Shown: positions 35,978 through 44,422, numbered from the stretch's first letter. The stretch: 64,000 nucleotides of DNA from Bordetella sp. BOR01 (GCF_019218885.1 NZ_JAHUWT010000002.1:744001-808000); one strand, 5' to 3'. The notes: generated by a model not told the origin, from the letters alone. Program-made: numbers and translations.

Positions 35978-36835
35978 TCAATCGATGGTGGCGATGCCGT
36001 TGCTGAGCACCTCTGCGCCGCGCTCATGCGCCACCGCACGGAAATGCACCGCCGTCGCGTCGTGCCAGGTTTCCACCCGCAGGGTTTCGCCGGGGTACAT
36101 GGGCGCCGAGAACCGCACGGAAAAGCTGCGCATCCTGGATGGGGCGGTCGGGCAGCAGGCCTTGACCAAGGCCCGGGCCGCCATGCCGTAGGTGCACAAG
36201 CCATGCAGGATAGGCCGGTCGAAACCCGCCTTGGCTGCCATGGCGGGCAGTGCATGGATCGGGTTCAAGTCGCCGTTAAGCCGGTACAGCAGCGCCGCCT
36301 GGGGCAGGCTGGGTACCAGTACAGTGTGGCGAGGCGGCCCGGCCGGTACGGCGGGCAGGGGGGGCAGCGGCTCATCGCCCTTCCCGAATCCGCCGTCGGC
36401 CCGGCAGAACGACACATGCTCGACGGTCGCCAGCGGCCGTCCGCTGCCTGCATCGGAAATATCCCGGGTCGTGACCACCAGGGCCCCCTTGGCGGCCCCC
36501 TTGTCGACCACATGGGTGACCCGCGTCTTGCTGGTTATCGCCGCTTGCGCGGGTACCGGCGCGTGGAAGGTCATGCGGTGCTCGCCGTGCAGCAGGCGCA
36601 CCCAGTCTATGCCGGTGTCGGGGTCGCTTGCCCAGGCGCCTGGCGCGCCTACCACCGCCAGCCGGGTGGGCACGGCCAGGGTGTCCTGTTCGTGCACGAA
36701 GCGCAAGTCTTCTGCATCGGTGGGCTGGGCACCATAGCCCAGCGTCAGGGCGTACAGGATGCTGTCGCGCGTGCTGTAGTGGTCGGTCCGGTCATCGAAA
36801 TGCCAGTTCCGCAAACGTTCGTACTGTATGGCCAT
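35978..36835 (-). CDS. MaoC-like double hot-dog enoyl-CoA hydratase
   Basis: This 285-residue protein contains two hot-dog folds. The C-terminal half carries the hydratase-2 motif LYRLNGDLNPIHALPAMAAKAGF (catalytic Asp and His) followed by RPILHGLCTYG. Such proteins hydrate 2-enoyl-CoAs with R stereochemistry and are common in long or branched acyl-CoA breakdown (the MFE-2 hydratase unit, mesaconyl-CoA hydratase). Together with the acyl-CoA dehydrogenase it would deliver a 3-hydroxyacyl-CoA to the downstream thiolase-fold/DUF35 pair. Confidence 0.88.
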   Translation of the reverse strand: MAIQYERLRNWHFDDRTDHYSTRDSILYALTLGYGAQPTDAEDLRFVHEQDTLAVPTRLAVVGAPGAWASDPDTGIDWVRLLHGEHRMTFHAPVPAQAAITSKTRVTHVVDKGAAKGALVVTTRDISDAGSGRPLATVEHVSFCRADGGFGKGDEPLPPLPAVPAGPPRHTVLVPSLPQAALLYRLNGDLNPIHALPAMAAKAGFDRPILHGLCTYGMAARALVKACCPTAPSRMRSFSVRFSAPMYPGETLRVETWHDATAVHFRAVAHERGAEVLSNGIATID

Positions 36836-36880
36836 CGTGATCCTCGTCAGTCGCCCGCGCCAGGCCGGCGCGGGCTGCCG

Positions 36881-37864
36881 TTATTGCACTTTGATGTCGG
36901 CGGCCTGGATGACCTCGCGCCAGCGTTCGGTCTCGCTGCGCACGAAGCGGTCGAATTCCTGGCTGGTGCCGCCGACGGGGTTGCCGCCCTGCTTGATCAG
37001 CGCCTGGCGCACGCCGGGATCGGCCAGCACTTTGTTCAGTTCTTCGTTCAGGCGTTGGACCTGGTCCGGCGCCGTCTTGGCCGACACGAACAGGCCCAGC
37101 CAGGTGCCGCCTGCAAGCTGGGGATAGCCCAGTTCGGCCACGGTAGGCACATCTGGCATCAGCGGGCTGCGCGCCTCGCTGAACACCGCGAGTGCCCGCA
37201 GCCGGCCGGCCTCGATCATGGGCTTGGCCGTGATCATGTTGTCCACCATGAAGTCGACCTGTCCGCCCACCAGGTCGGTAATGGCGGGCGCCGCGCCCTT
37301 GTAGACCACGTTGATCGCCGAGATGTCCAGTTCTCTTTTCAGGACCTCGCCGATCAGGTGGCTGGACGCGCCCATGGTGGAAATGGCCATCGCGATGTCG
37401 CCGTTCTTTGATTTGGCGTACGACTGCAGCGTGGCCAGGTCCTTCACGGGCAGCGCGGGGTTGACCACCAGCACGCTTGGCATCGAGATGACGCTGATGA
37501 CGGGCGCGAAGTCTTCCATCTTGTATGGCAGCTTGCTGTACAGCGAATAATTGGCCGCGTTCGGGCCCAGGCTGCCCATGACCAGGGTATGGCCGTCGGG
37601 GGCGGCATTGAGCATGCCCTGCATGCCGATGATGCCGCCGCCGCCGGGCATGTTCTCGATGACCACCGGTATGTCCAGTTGCCGCGACAATTTCTCGCCC
37701 ACTAGCCGGCTGGTCAGGTCGAGAATGCCGCCGGCGGAACTCGGGGCGATGATGCGAACCGGCTTGGACGGGAAATCCGGGGCTGCGCAGACCGGTACGG
37801 CCAGGGCCGCTGCCATGCCCACACCCACACCCAGGGCCAGGACAGCCCTCTTGATATGTCTCAT
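36881..37864 (-). CDS. Bug-family periplasmic solute receptor
   Basis: The 327-residue protein has a signal peptide (MRHIKRAVLALGVGVGMAAALAVPVCA) and TctC-type motifs: FPSKPVRIIAPSSAGGILD, VIENMPGGGGIIGMQGML and VYKGAAPAITDLVGGQVDFM. An AAAGGAG ribosome-binding site precedes the ATG. It lies between another Bug gene and the hydratase gene, on the same strand, so it probably captures the acid that the operon degrades. No permease genes adjoin it. Confidence 0.93.
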   Translation of the reverse strand: MRHIKRAVLALGVGVGMAAALAVPVCAAPDFPSKPVRIIAPSSAGGILDLTSRLVGEKLSRQLDIPVVIENMPGGGGIIGMQGMLNAAPDGHTLVMGSLGPNAANYSLYSKLPYKMEDFAPVISVISMPSVLVVNPALPVKDLATLQSYAKSKNGDIAMAISTMGASSHLIGEVLKRELDISAINVVYKGAAPAITDLVGGQVDFMVDNMITAKPMIEAGRLRALAVFSEARSPLMPDVPTVAELGYPQLAGGTWLGLFVSAKTAPDQVQRLNEELNKVLADPGVRQALIKQGGNPVGGTSQEFDRFVRSETERWREVIQAADIKVQ

Positions 37865-37889
37865 TTCGTTCTCCTTTGCCAGGGCGCGG

Positions 37890-38855
37890 CTAGTCGAGCT
37901 TGAGGGCGTTGTCGGCGACGAGCTTGTTCCATTTCTCGTATTCCGAGCGCAGGAAGGCCTTGGTTTCTGCCGGACCACCCTTCATGGGTGACGCGTACAG
38001 GCGCTCTGTGTAGGCCGGGGCCTCGGTGCCCGCGTTGATTTCGGCCACGGCCCGGCTCAGGCGCTGCACTACCTCATCGGGTACCTTGGCCGGCGCGACC
38101 AGCATGTATGAAGCGCCCACGTTGAACCCTTTCAGGCCGGCTTCGTCCAGGGTGGGCACATCGGGGAACACCTTCATGCGCTGCAGGCCGGTGACGGCCA
38201 GGATCTTCAGCTTGCCGGCCTGTACCAGCGGCACTTCGGTCGACACGCTGCCGAACATCATGTCGATATCGCCTCCCATCAGCGCAACTTCGGCGGGCGA
38301 TACGCCCTTGTAGGGGACATGCGTCAGCTTGGCACCGGTCATGGCCTTGAAGAGCTCGCCGGACAAGTGGATGGACGACCCCACACCCGCCGAGCCGTAG
38401 GTAAGGAAAGAGTCCGGTTTGGTGGCTGCCTGGATGATGTCGTCCACGCTCTTGTAGGGCGAGTTCGGTGGCACCACCAGCATGTTGGGGGTAGAGGCGA
38501 TCAGCGCAATGGGGGTGAGGTCTTTGTCCCAATCGTAGGAATTGCGCTTGAGCGCCGCATTGGATGCGATGTAATTCGCGCCCATTGCAATGGTGTAGCC
38601 GTCGGGCTTGGTCTGGGCCAGCGACTGGATGGCGACGTTGCCCCCGGCGCCTGGGCGATTCTCGACGATGAAGGGCTGCCCCAGCTTGCGGGACAACTGC
38701 TCGGCATAAAAGCGCGCCAGCAGGTCGGTGGCGCCGCCGGGCGCGAAGCCCACATATACCTTGACCGGCTTGTCGGGGTATTGCGCATGGGCGGCCTGGC
38801 TGCCCGCCAATGCCAGGCCGAGCGCTGCCGCAGACAACAACTTCACAACAGACAT
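37890..38855 (-). CDS. Bug-family periplasmic solute receptor
   Basis: This 321-residue receptor is the promoter-proximal gene of the minus-strand catabolic operon. It has a signal peptide (MSVVKLLSAAALGLALAGSQAAHA) and the family motifs YPDKPVKVYVGFAPGGATD, VENRPGAGGNVAIQSLA and PYKGVSPAEVALMGGDIDMMF. A GGAGGTG site precedes the ATG. It and the next gene are clearly diverged paralogues, so they may recognise related substrates. Confidence 0.93.
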   Translation of the reverse strand: MSVVKLLSAAALGLALAGSQAAHAQYPDKPVKVYVGFAPGGATDLLARFYAEQLSRKLGQPFIVENRPGAGGNVAIQSLAQTKPDGYTIAMGANYIASNAALKRNSYDWDKDLTPIALIASTPNMLVVPPNSPYKSVDDIIQAATKPDSFLTYGSAGVGSSIHLSGELFKAMTGAKLTHVPYKGVSPAEVALMGGDIDMMFGSVSTEVPLVQAGKLKILAVTGLQRMKVFPDVPTLDEAGLKGFNVGASYMLVAPAKVPDEVVQRLSRAVAEINAGTEAPAYTERLYASPMKGGPAETKAFLRSEYEKWNKLVADNALKLD

Positions 38856-38897
38856 TTGTCACCTCCTGAGTTTTTATAAGTGCATGCCGCCTATAAA

Positions 38898-38926
38898 TAC
38901 GACATGTCGTAGATTATAACGACATG
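38898..38926. promoter_or_regulatory. Palindromic operator overlapping the Bug-operon promoter
   Basis: TACGACATGTCGTA (38898-38911) is a perfect 14-bp palindrome. A direct copy of its half, ACGACATG, recurs at 38919-38926, exactly 20 bases (two helical turns) away. On the minus strand a TATAAT -10 (38918-38913) falls between them, with TTGCAA (38942-38937) as a -35 at 18-base spacing. A repressor on the palindrome would cover the start of the minus-strand operon. Confidence 0.6.
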
Positions 38927-38944
38927 CCGAATTTAATTGCAATG

Positions 38945-38984
38945 AAATCCGGGTATACGTATACTTCTACCGTATATCGGATTT
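38945..38984. promoter_or_regulatory. Nested inverted repeats near the SDR operon promoter
   Basis: AAATCCG (38945-38951) and CGGATTT (38978-38984) form an inverted repeat that encloses a perfect palindrome, GTATACGTATAC (38953-38964), and a near-palindrome, CCGTATATCGG (38970-38980). The block lies 74-113 bases before the SDR ATG and is unusually AT-rich for this genome. It probably holds the operator, and perhaps the promoter, of the plus-strand operon. Confidence 0.5.
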
Positions 38985-39057
38985 GTAAGCGCCGGCTGTC
39001 CGGCGCCGGGCCCGCAGGGCCAAACAGTCTTGGCAGTTCAGCCTTCAAGGGGAAAAA

Positions 39058-39810
39058 ATGGATTTGCAACTCACCGGAAAAGTCGCTCTGGTTACCGGTT
39101 CTGCCCGCGGCATTGGCTATGCCGCGGCATTGGCCATGGCGCGCGAAGGCGCGCGGGTCGTCATCACCGATATCAATCCGCAGGGGGTCGAATCGGCCAC
39201 CGCGCAATTGCAGCAGGCGGGCTACCAGGCCATTGGCGGCGTGGCCGATGTCTGCGATCAACAGCAGGTGCAGGCGCTGGTCGACCAGGCGGTCGGCGAA
39301 TTCGGGTCGATCGACATCCTGGTGAACAACGCGGGCTTCACGCGTGACAAGTACCTGACGAAAATGCCCGAGGCAGATTGGGATGCGGTGGTGGATACGA
39401 TCTTGAAGGGCGCCTATTACTGCACCAAGGCAGCCTTGCCCTCCATGATGGAAAAACGCTGGGGCAGGGTGATCAACATCGCCTCGCGCGCGCACCTGGG
39501 CAACCCCGGCCAGACCAACTATTCGGCCGCGAAGGCGGGGTTGATCGGCTTTACGCGTTCGCTTGCTTATGAACAGGGCAAGTTCAACATCACGGCCAAC
39601 GCCATTGCACCAGGGTTCGTTGAAACCGATCTGATCCGCGCGCTGTCCACCTACGAAACGCTGCGGGCCAACGCGCTGGCCCGCCAGCCCGTGCAGCGCC
39701 TGGGGTCGGTGCAAGACATCGCCGATGCGATCGCGTTCCTGGCGTCCGAGCGCGCCGGCTTCATTACCGGCGAAACCTTGCACGTTACGGGGGGGCGCTA
39801 CTCGAGTTGA
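39058..39810 (+). CDS. SDR-family oxidoreductase (FabG-like)
   Basis: This 250-residue classical short-chain dehydrogenase has the cofactor motif TGSARGIG (residues 13-20), NNAG (90-93) and the catalytic Ser143, Tyr155 and Lys159. Asp38 after strand 2 (VVITDIN) favours NAD(H). It closely resembles 3-oxoacyl-ACP/3-hydroxyacyl-CoA dehydrogenases, so its likely job is oxidising a 3-hydroxyacyl-CoA made by the MaoC protein next to it. AAGGGGAA precedes the ATG. It is the first gene of the plus-strand catabolic operon. Confidence 0.92.
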   Translation: MDLQLTGKVALVTGSARGIGYAAALAMAREGARVVITDINPQGVESATAQLQQAGYQAIGGVADVCDQQQVQALVDQAVGEFGSIDILVNNAGFTRDKYLTKMPEADWDAVVDTILKGAYYCTKAALPSMMEKRWGRVINIASRAHLGNPGQTNYSAAKAGLIGFTRSLAYEQGKFNITANAIAPGFVETDLIRALSTYETLRANALARQPVQRLGSVQDIADAIAFLASERAGFITGETLHVTGGRYSS

Positions 39811-39853
39811 AGCGCCACGGGCCATCCATACGAAAAACAGGAGACAGCACGAT

Positions 39854-40330
39854 ATGCATTCCCCCTCAAGCCAGGCCGCGCTGCCTGCCTTTCTGGACGT
39901 GGGTTATTCGTTCGAATCGGCCGGGCGTACGATTTCGGAAGCCGACATTGTCCAGTTCGCCGGCCTGTCGGGTGACTTCAACCGCCTGCATGTCGATGCC
40001 GAGTACGCGAAGTCCACGCGCTTCGGGCAGCGTATTGCACACGGCCTGCTCGTCTTGTCGGTGCTGTCCGGCCTGACGACCCAGACCGTGGCATACCGGG
40101 GGCTGGAGCCCTACGTGATGGCACTGATCGACCTCAATTGCCGCTTTCCCAAGCCCACCTTCATCGGCGACACGGTCCACGCGCGGGTCACCGTGGCCGA
40201 TTGCGTGGCCGATGCCAAGCCCGGGCGCGTCAAAGTCGTGTTCCGGCGCGAGGCCGTAAACCAGCGCGGCGAAGTCGTGGTGCAGGCCGACTTCGCCATG
40301 CTGATGCGCCAACCCGGAGCCGCCGCATGA
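39854..40330 (+). CDS. MaoC-like enoyl-CoA hydratase
   Basis: This 158-residue single hot-dog protein has the R-specific hydratase signature: FAGLSGDFNRLHVDAEYAKST (catalytic Asp and His), then RIAHGLLVLSVLSGL. It is expected to act as a dimer on a 2-enoyl-CoA. CAGGAGA lies about twelve bases before the ATG at 39854. The stop overlaps the start of the next gene (ATGA, 40327-40330), so the two are coupled. Confidence 0.92.
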   Translation: MHSPSSQAALPAFLDVGYSFESAGRTISEADIVQFAGLSGDFNRLHVDAEYAKSTRFGQRIAHGLLVLSVLSGLTTQTVAYRGLEPYVMALIDLNCRFPKPTFIGDTVHARVTVADCVADAKPGRVKVVFRREAVNQRGEVVVQADFAMLMRQPGAAA

Positions 40331-42486
40331 AACCCTTTGCCGATCTTGCCCGCTTCATCAATCCCGTCAACGTGGCGGTGGTGGGCGCATCCGGCCGGCC
40401 GTCGAGCCAGGGCGGCCGCCTGTACGAGAACCTGGTGCACCATTCGCGTATCCAGGGCAAGGTGTATGCCGTCAACCCTGCTTACACCCAAATTGGCGAT
40501 GCGCCTTGTTGGCCATCGGTACGCGAACTGCCCGACGACGCTATCGATGTTGCGCTGGTCATCGTCAACGCCACGCGCGTGCTGGATACCCTGCGCCAAT
40601 GCGCCGAGCGCAAGATTCCCTACGCCATCGTCATGTCGTCGGGCTTTTCCGAAGCCGGCGAGGCCGGCCGCGCCCTGGAGCAGGACATCGCGCAGCTGTG
40701 CCGCGATACCGGCCTGCATGTCTACGGACCCAATTGCCCGGGGTTCGTCAATGTGCGCGATCGCGTCGGCATGACGTTTTCGCCTGCTTTCAGGCACGAC
40801 CTGAACGCCGGCAGCATCGGGCTGGCCACCCAGGGCGGGGGGCTGGGGCGCAATCTGCTGCAGGGCCTTGCCCATGGCGAAGGCGTGGGGCTGTGGTTTT
40901 CCGCCGGCAACGAGGTCGACCTGGAAATTCCCGATTTCGTCGCCTGCATGGCGCAGGACCCGCAGATCAAGGTGATCGGGCTGTTGATGGAAGGCATCAA
41001 AGATGGCCGCCGCCTGACCGTCGCGCTGGAAATGGCGCGTCAACGCGGCAAGCCCGTCGTGGTGCTGAAGATTGGGCACTCCGAGGCCGGTATCCGGGCG
41101 GCGCAGTCGCATACCGCCTCGATTGCCGGCAGCGCTGCGATCAACAGCGCGGTATTCCGGCAGTTCGGTGCCATCGAGGTCGACGACCTGGACCAGTTGC
41201 TGGCCGTGGCCCGGCTGCTTGCGCTGGGGTCGCCCAAGCCTGGCACCGGCTTGGGCATCTACACCTTTTCAGGCGGCACTGCGGCACTGACCACCGATAT
41301 CGCGGGCATGGCAAACCTGCCCATGGCGGTGTTCACCGACCAGACCAATGCCAAGCTGAAGTCGCTGCTGCCCGATTTCGCCAATATCGCCAATCCGGTC
41401 GATACCACCGCCGATATCCTGCGCGACCAGGATGCCGCCAACGAGTGCCTGCGGGTGATCTGCAATGATCCCAATGTCGGCGCCGTGCTGTTCCCCATTC
41501 CCATGGATTACGGCGAAGTCACCGACGGTATCGCACAATCCATCATCGAAGTATCGAAGTCCGCCCCCGTGCCTATCATCCCGGTGTGGATGAGCCGCCG
41601 CATGGGCGGCGGTTTCCAGTTGCTGGAGCAGCATGGGCTGCAACCGTTCTTGTCGGTGTCAGGCGCGATCGCCGCCTTGTCGCGCATCTGGCCGCCGTCC
41701 GGCAAGCCATCCGCAGCGGCAAGCGCACACCAGCCCACCGTCGCCGGGGCAAGTGTTCCCGCGGGCCACGCCTGCGGCAGGCAGCAAACCAGCGAGGCGC
41801 AGGCCAAGGCGCTGCTGCGGCAAGCGGGCTTGCCGATGCCTCGCAACGAGATCGCCACCAGCGCCCGGCAGGCCGCTGCCGCCGCGGCGGGCCTGGGTTT
41901 CCCGGTGGTCATGAAGATCGTCAGCCCCGACATTGCCCACAAGACCGAGTGCGGCGGAGTGCGCCTGGACATCAATTCCGAGGCCGCTGCCGCCGCGGCG
42001 TTCGACAGTATTCGCGCCGCGGTGCAGCAGGCCGCTCCCCATGCCCGCATCGATGGCGTGCTGGTAGAGGCCATGCTGCCTGCCGGCGGGCATGAGGTCC
42101 TGGTGGGCGTGCACCGAGACACTGCGTTCGGCCTGGTCTTGACGTTCGGGCTGGGTGGCATCTTCGTGGAAACCCTGCGCGATGCGGCCCACCGGCTGAT
42201 CCCGCTGCAGCGGCAGGATGCGCACGACCTGATACGCGAAATCCGCAATGCCGCGATCCTGCAAGGCGTGCGGGGGCAGCCGCCCGGCGATCTTTCGGCG
42301 CTGGAAGACCTGATCCTGAAGGTGTCCGCATTCGCCGAAAGCCATGCCGATACGCTGCTTGAACTGGAACTCAACCCGGTATGGGTAGGGCCGGCCGGCC
42401 AGGGTGCTGTGCCGCTGGATGCGCTGATCGCGACTTCGGCCAGCGTTGAACAACCCATTGCCACCGCAAAGGAATCCACCGTATGA
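40327..42486 (+). CDS. ADP-forming-type acyl-CoA synthetase (acetate-CoA ligase family)
   Basis: This 719-residue protein fuses a CoA-binding Rossmann domain (INPVNVAVVGASGRPSSQGG), succinyl-CoA-synthetase-like ligase domains and a C-terminal ATP-grasp domain (GFPVVMKIVSPDIAHKTECGGVRLDI). The phospho-His motif SHTASIAGS is present, so ATP- or NDP-coupled ligation of an acid to CoA, or the reverse with ATP gain, is plausible. Members act on acetate, aromatic acids, pimelate and others. Four-base overlaps with both neighbours show tight coupling to a MaoC hydratase and a citrate-synthase-like protein. Confidence 0.9.
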   Translation: MKPFADLARFINPVNVAVVGASGRPSSQGGRLYENLVHHSRIQGKVYAVNPAYTQIGDAPCWPSVRELPDDAIDVALVIVNATRVLDTLRQCAERKIPYAIVMSSGFSEAGEAGRALEQDIAQLCRDTGLHVYGPNCPGFVNVRDRVGMTFSPAFRHDLNAGSIGLATQGGGLGRNLLQGLAHGEGVGLWFSAGNEVDLEIPDFVACMAQDPQIKVIGLLMEGIKDGRRLTVALEMARQRGKPVVVLKIGHSEAGIRAAQSHTASIAGSAAINSAVFRQFGAIEVDDLDQLLAVARLLALGSPKPGTGLGIYTFSGGTAALTTDIAGMANLPMAVFTDQTNAKLKSLLPDFANIANPVDTTADILRDQDAANECLRVICNDPNVGAVLFPIPMDYGEVTDGIAQSIIEVSKSAPVPIIPVWMSRRMGGGFQLLEQHGLQPFLSVSGAIAALSRIWPPSGKPSAAASAHQPTVAGASVPAGHACGRQQTSEAQAKALLRQAGLPMPRNEIATSARQAAAAAAGLGFPVVMKIVSPDIAHKTECGGVRLDINSEAAAAAAFDSIRAAVQQAAPHARIDGVLVEAMLPAGGHEVLVGVHRDTAFGLVLTFGLGGIFVETLRDAAHRLIPLQRQDAHDLIREIRNAAILQGVRGQPPGDLSALEDLILKVSAFAESHADTLLELELNPVWVGPAGQGAVPLDALIATSASVEQPIATAKESTV

Positions 42487-43250
42487 CCATCCGCACGACC
42501 ATCGGGTACGCCACCACGCAAGACATCTTCGTGCGTGGCCAGAACCTGTCGACCGAGATCATTCCCAACGCCGATTTTGTCGACATGGCCTGCCTGTGCA
42601 TTCTTGGGCGATATCCCGAGCCGCGCTTCAAGCGCATGATGAACGTCATCCTGGTGACTTCCTGCGACCATGGGTTCACGCCCATCTCGATGGCGGGCCG
42701 CCTGACTTTCCTGGGGGCCCCCGAGTCGCTGCAGGGAGCGGTGGCCGCGGGCTTGCTGGGGGCGGGCGACAGATACCTGGGCGTCACCCAGAACGTGGCG
42801 CAGATGCTGTCCGATGAAACCCATGGCCTGGCAGACGACAGTCCGCCAGACCAGTTCGAGGCGCGGGCACGCGACCTGCTGACCCGTTATGCGGCGCAGA
42901 AAAAGCGCATCGCCGGGGTGGGGCATCCCATTCATGTCGATGGCGACCCGCGTGTCCAGGCGCTGCGCACCGTGTCGCGCGATAACGGCTACTACGGCAG
43001 GCACTGGAAGCTGCTCGATGCCATTGCCGGCGTCAATCAGGCCGCCTTCGGCAAGCTCCTGCCGATCAACGGCGCCGGCGCGATGGGTGCCATTGCCGCC
43101 GAGATGGGGCTGGACCCCAAGGCCGCGCGCGGGCTGGCGCTGGTGGGCCGCACCGCAGGCCTGATCGCGCACATTATCGAAGAGGCAAACACCCCCGTGG
43201 CGCCCAATATGTGGAAGCTGGTGCTGGATGCGGAGCAGACCGGCAAATGA
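42483..43250 (+). CDS. Citrate-synthase-like (citryl-CoA lyase-type) protein with altered active site
   Basis: This 255-residue short citrate-synthase-fold protein is usually annotated as citryl-CoA lyase. GVGHPIHVDGDPRVQAL keeps the His (H148) equivalent to citrate synthase His320, and CDHGFTPIS keeps an active-site His (H63). The GPxHGG loop holding His274 reads GAGDRYLG (D96), and the segment normally holding Asp375 reads INGAGAMGAIAAEMGL (Asn196), judged by eye. Carbon-carbon cleavage or formation on an acyl-CoA is the expected chemistry, but the substrate is unlikely to be citrate. Overlaps with both neighbours are ATGA. Confidence 0.8.
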   Translation: MTIRTTIGYATTQDIFVRGQNLSTEIIPNADFVDMACLCILGRYPEPRFKRMMNVILVTSCDHGFTPISMAGRLTFLGAPESLQGAVAAGLLGAGDRYLGVTQNVAQMLSDETHGLADDSPPDQFEARARDLLTRYAAQKKRIAGVGHPIHVDGDPRVQALRTVSRDNGYYGRHWKLLDAIAGVNQAAFGKLLPINGAGAMGAIAAEMGLDPKAARGLALVGRTAGLIAHIIEEANTPVAPNMWKLVLDAEQTGK

Positions 43251-44422
43251 GCACCGTGCGCGAGATGCCGATGAATTTCTTGTTGTCGCCCGACCAGGTC
43301 GAATTGCAGGATGCCCTGCGCCGCTATCTGCGTACCGAGGTCGCTCCCATTGTCGATACGTATGAAGCCGAGTCGCGCATGGTGCCCGGCGAGATCGTTC
43401 GCGCCATGCGCGACTTCGGGCTGCTGGGTGGCTTGCTGCCCGAGGCCAGTGGGGGATTCGCGCTGCCCATGACCACCTACGGCATGCTGATCGCCGAAGT
43501 CGCCCGGGTATGGCCGTCGTTGCGCAGTATCGTCAGCACCAGCAACCTGGCCGCCTCGGTGCTTGCCGATGGCGGTTCGCCCGCCCTGAAAGATAAATAT
43601 CTGCCCCGCATCCTCAGCGGCGAGGCCATCGCCAGTTTCGCGCTCAGCGAACCCAACATCGGCTCGGACGCCGCGAATATCGAGACGCGCGCCACCGCCA
43701 CCGCCAAGGGTTGGAAAGTCAGTGGCCGCAAGCTCTATATCAGCCTGGGGCCGGTGTGCGAACTGGGGGTGGTGTTCGTGCGCACCGGCGAGGCTGGCAA
43801 GCGGCAGGTATCGTGCCTGCTGTTCGAGCGGGACATGCCGGGATTCTCGGCCAGCCCTATCCCCAAGATGGGTATGCACAGCTGCCCGCTGGGAGAACTG
43901 CTGTTTGACGAGGTGGATATCCCGCGCGGCAATCTTGTCGGCCAGGAAGGCGCCGGGTTCTCGCTGGCCAAGAAGTACCTGAACATCGGCCGCTGCGTGG
44001 TGGCGTTCTCGGCGCTGGGCATTGCCGAGGCCGCCTGCGAGGCCGCGGTGCGCTATGCCGGCGAACGCGTCCAGTTCGGCAAGCCGATCGCCAGTTTCCA
44101 GCTGGTGCAGCATATGATTGCAGACATGCTGACGCTGGTGGAGACTTCCCGCCTGATCTGCTATCGGGCTGCTTGCGCGCTCGACCAGAATGCTGCGGAT
44201 AGCCAGATGTTGTGCTCGATGGCCAAGCGCTACGCCACCGATGCCGTCTTGCGGGTGGCCGAGTTATCGATGCAGGTGCACGGCGGCGCGGGCTACACGG
44301 CCCTGTTCCCGGTCGAGCGTTATTATCGCGACGCACGCCACCTGAGCATTGCGGAAGGCACGAACCAGATCCAGTCGCTATTGATTGCACAGGCGGTGCT
44401 GGGCGTCTCGGCCTTGAAGTAG
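43247..44422 (+). CDS. Acyl-CoA dehydrogenase (glutaryl-CoA dehydrogenase-like)
   Basis: The 391-residue flavoenzyme shows FALSEPNIGSDAANIETRAT, GRKLYISLGPV, QFGKPIASFQLVQHMIADML, MQVHGGAGYT and SIAEGTNQIQSLLIAQAVLG. The last contains the EGT-type active-site Glu characteristic of many acyl-CoA dehydrogenases. It is coupled by a four-base overlap to the citrate-synthase-like gene. It is only distantly like the acyl-CoA dehydrogenase of the minus-strand operon, so the two probably act on different intermediates. Confidence 0.92.
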   Translation: MSTVREMPMNFLLSPDQVELQDALRRYLRTEVAPIVDTYEAESRMVPGEIVRAMRDFGLLGGLLPEASGGFALPMTTYGMLIAEVARVWPSLRSIVSTSNLAASVLADGGSPALKDKYLPRILSGEAIASFALSEPNIGSDAANIETRATATAKGWKVSGRKLYISLGPVCELGVVFVRTGEAGKRQVSCLLFERDMPGFSASPIPKMGMHSCPLGELLFDEVDIPRGNLVGQEGAGFSLAKKYLNIGRCVVAFSALGIAEAACEAAVRYAGERVQFGKPIASFQLVQHMIADMLTLVETSRLICYRAACALDQNAADSQMLCSMAKRYATDAVLRVAELSMQVHGGAGYTALFPVERYYRDARHLSIAEGTNQIQSLLIAQAVLGVSALK

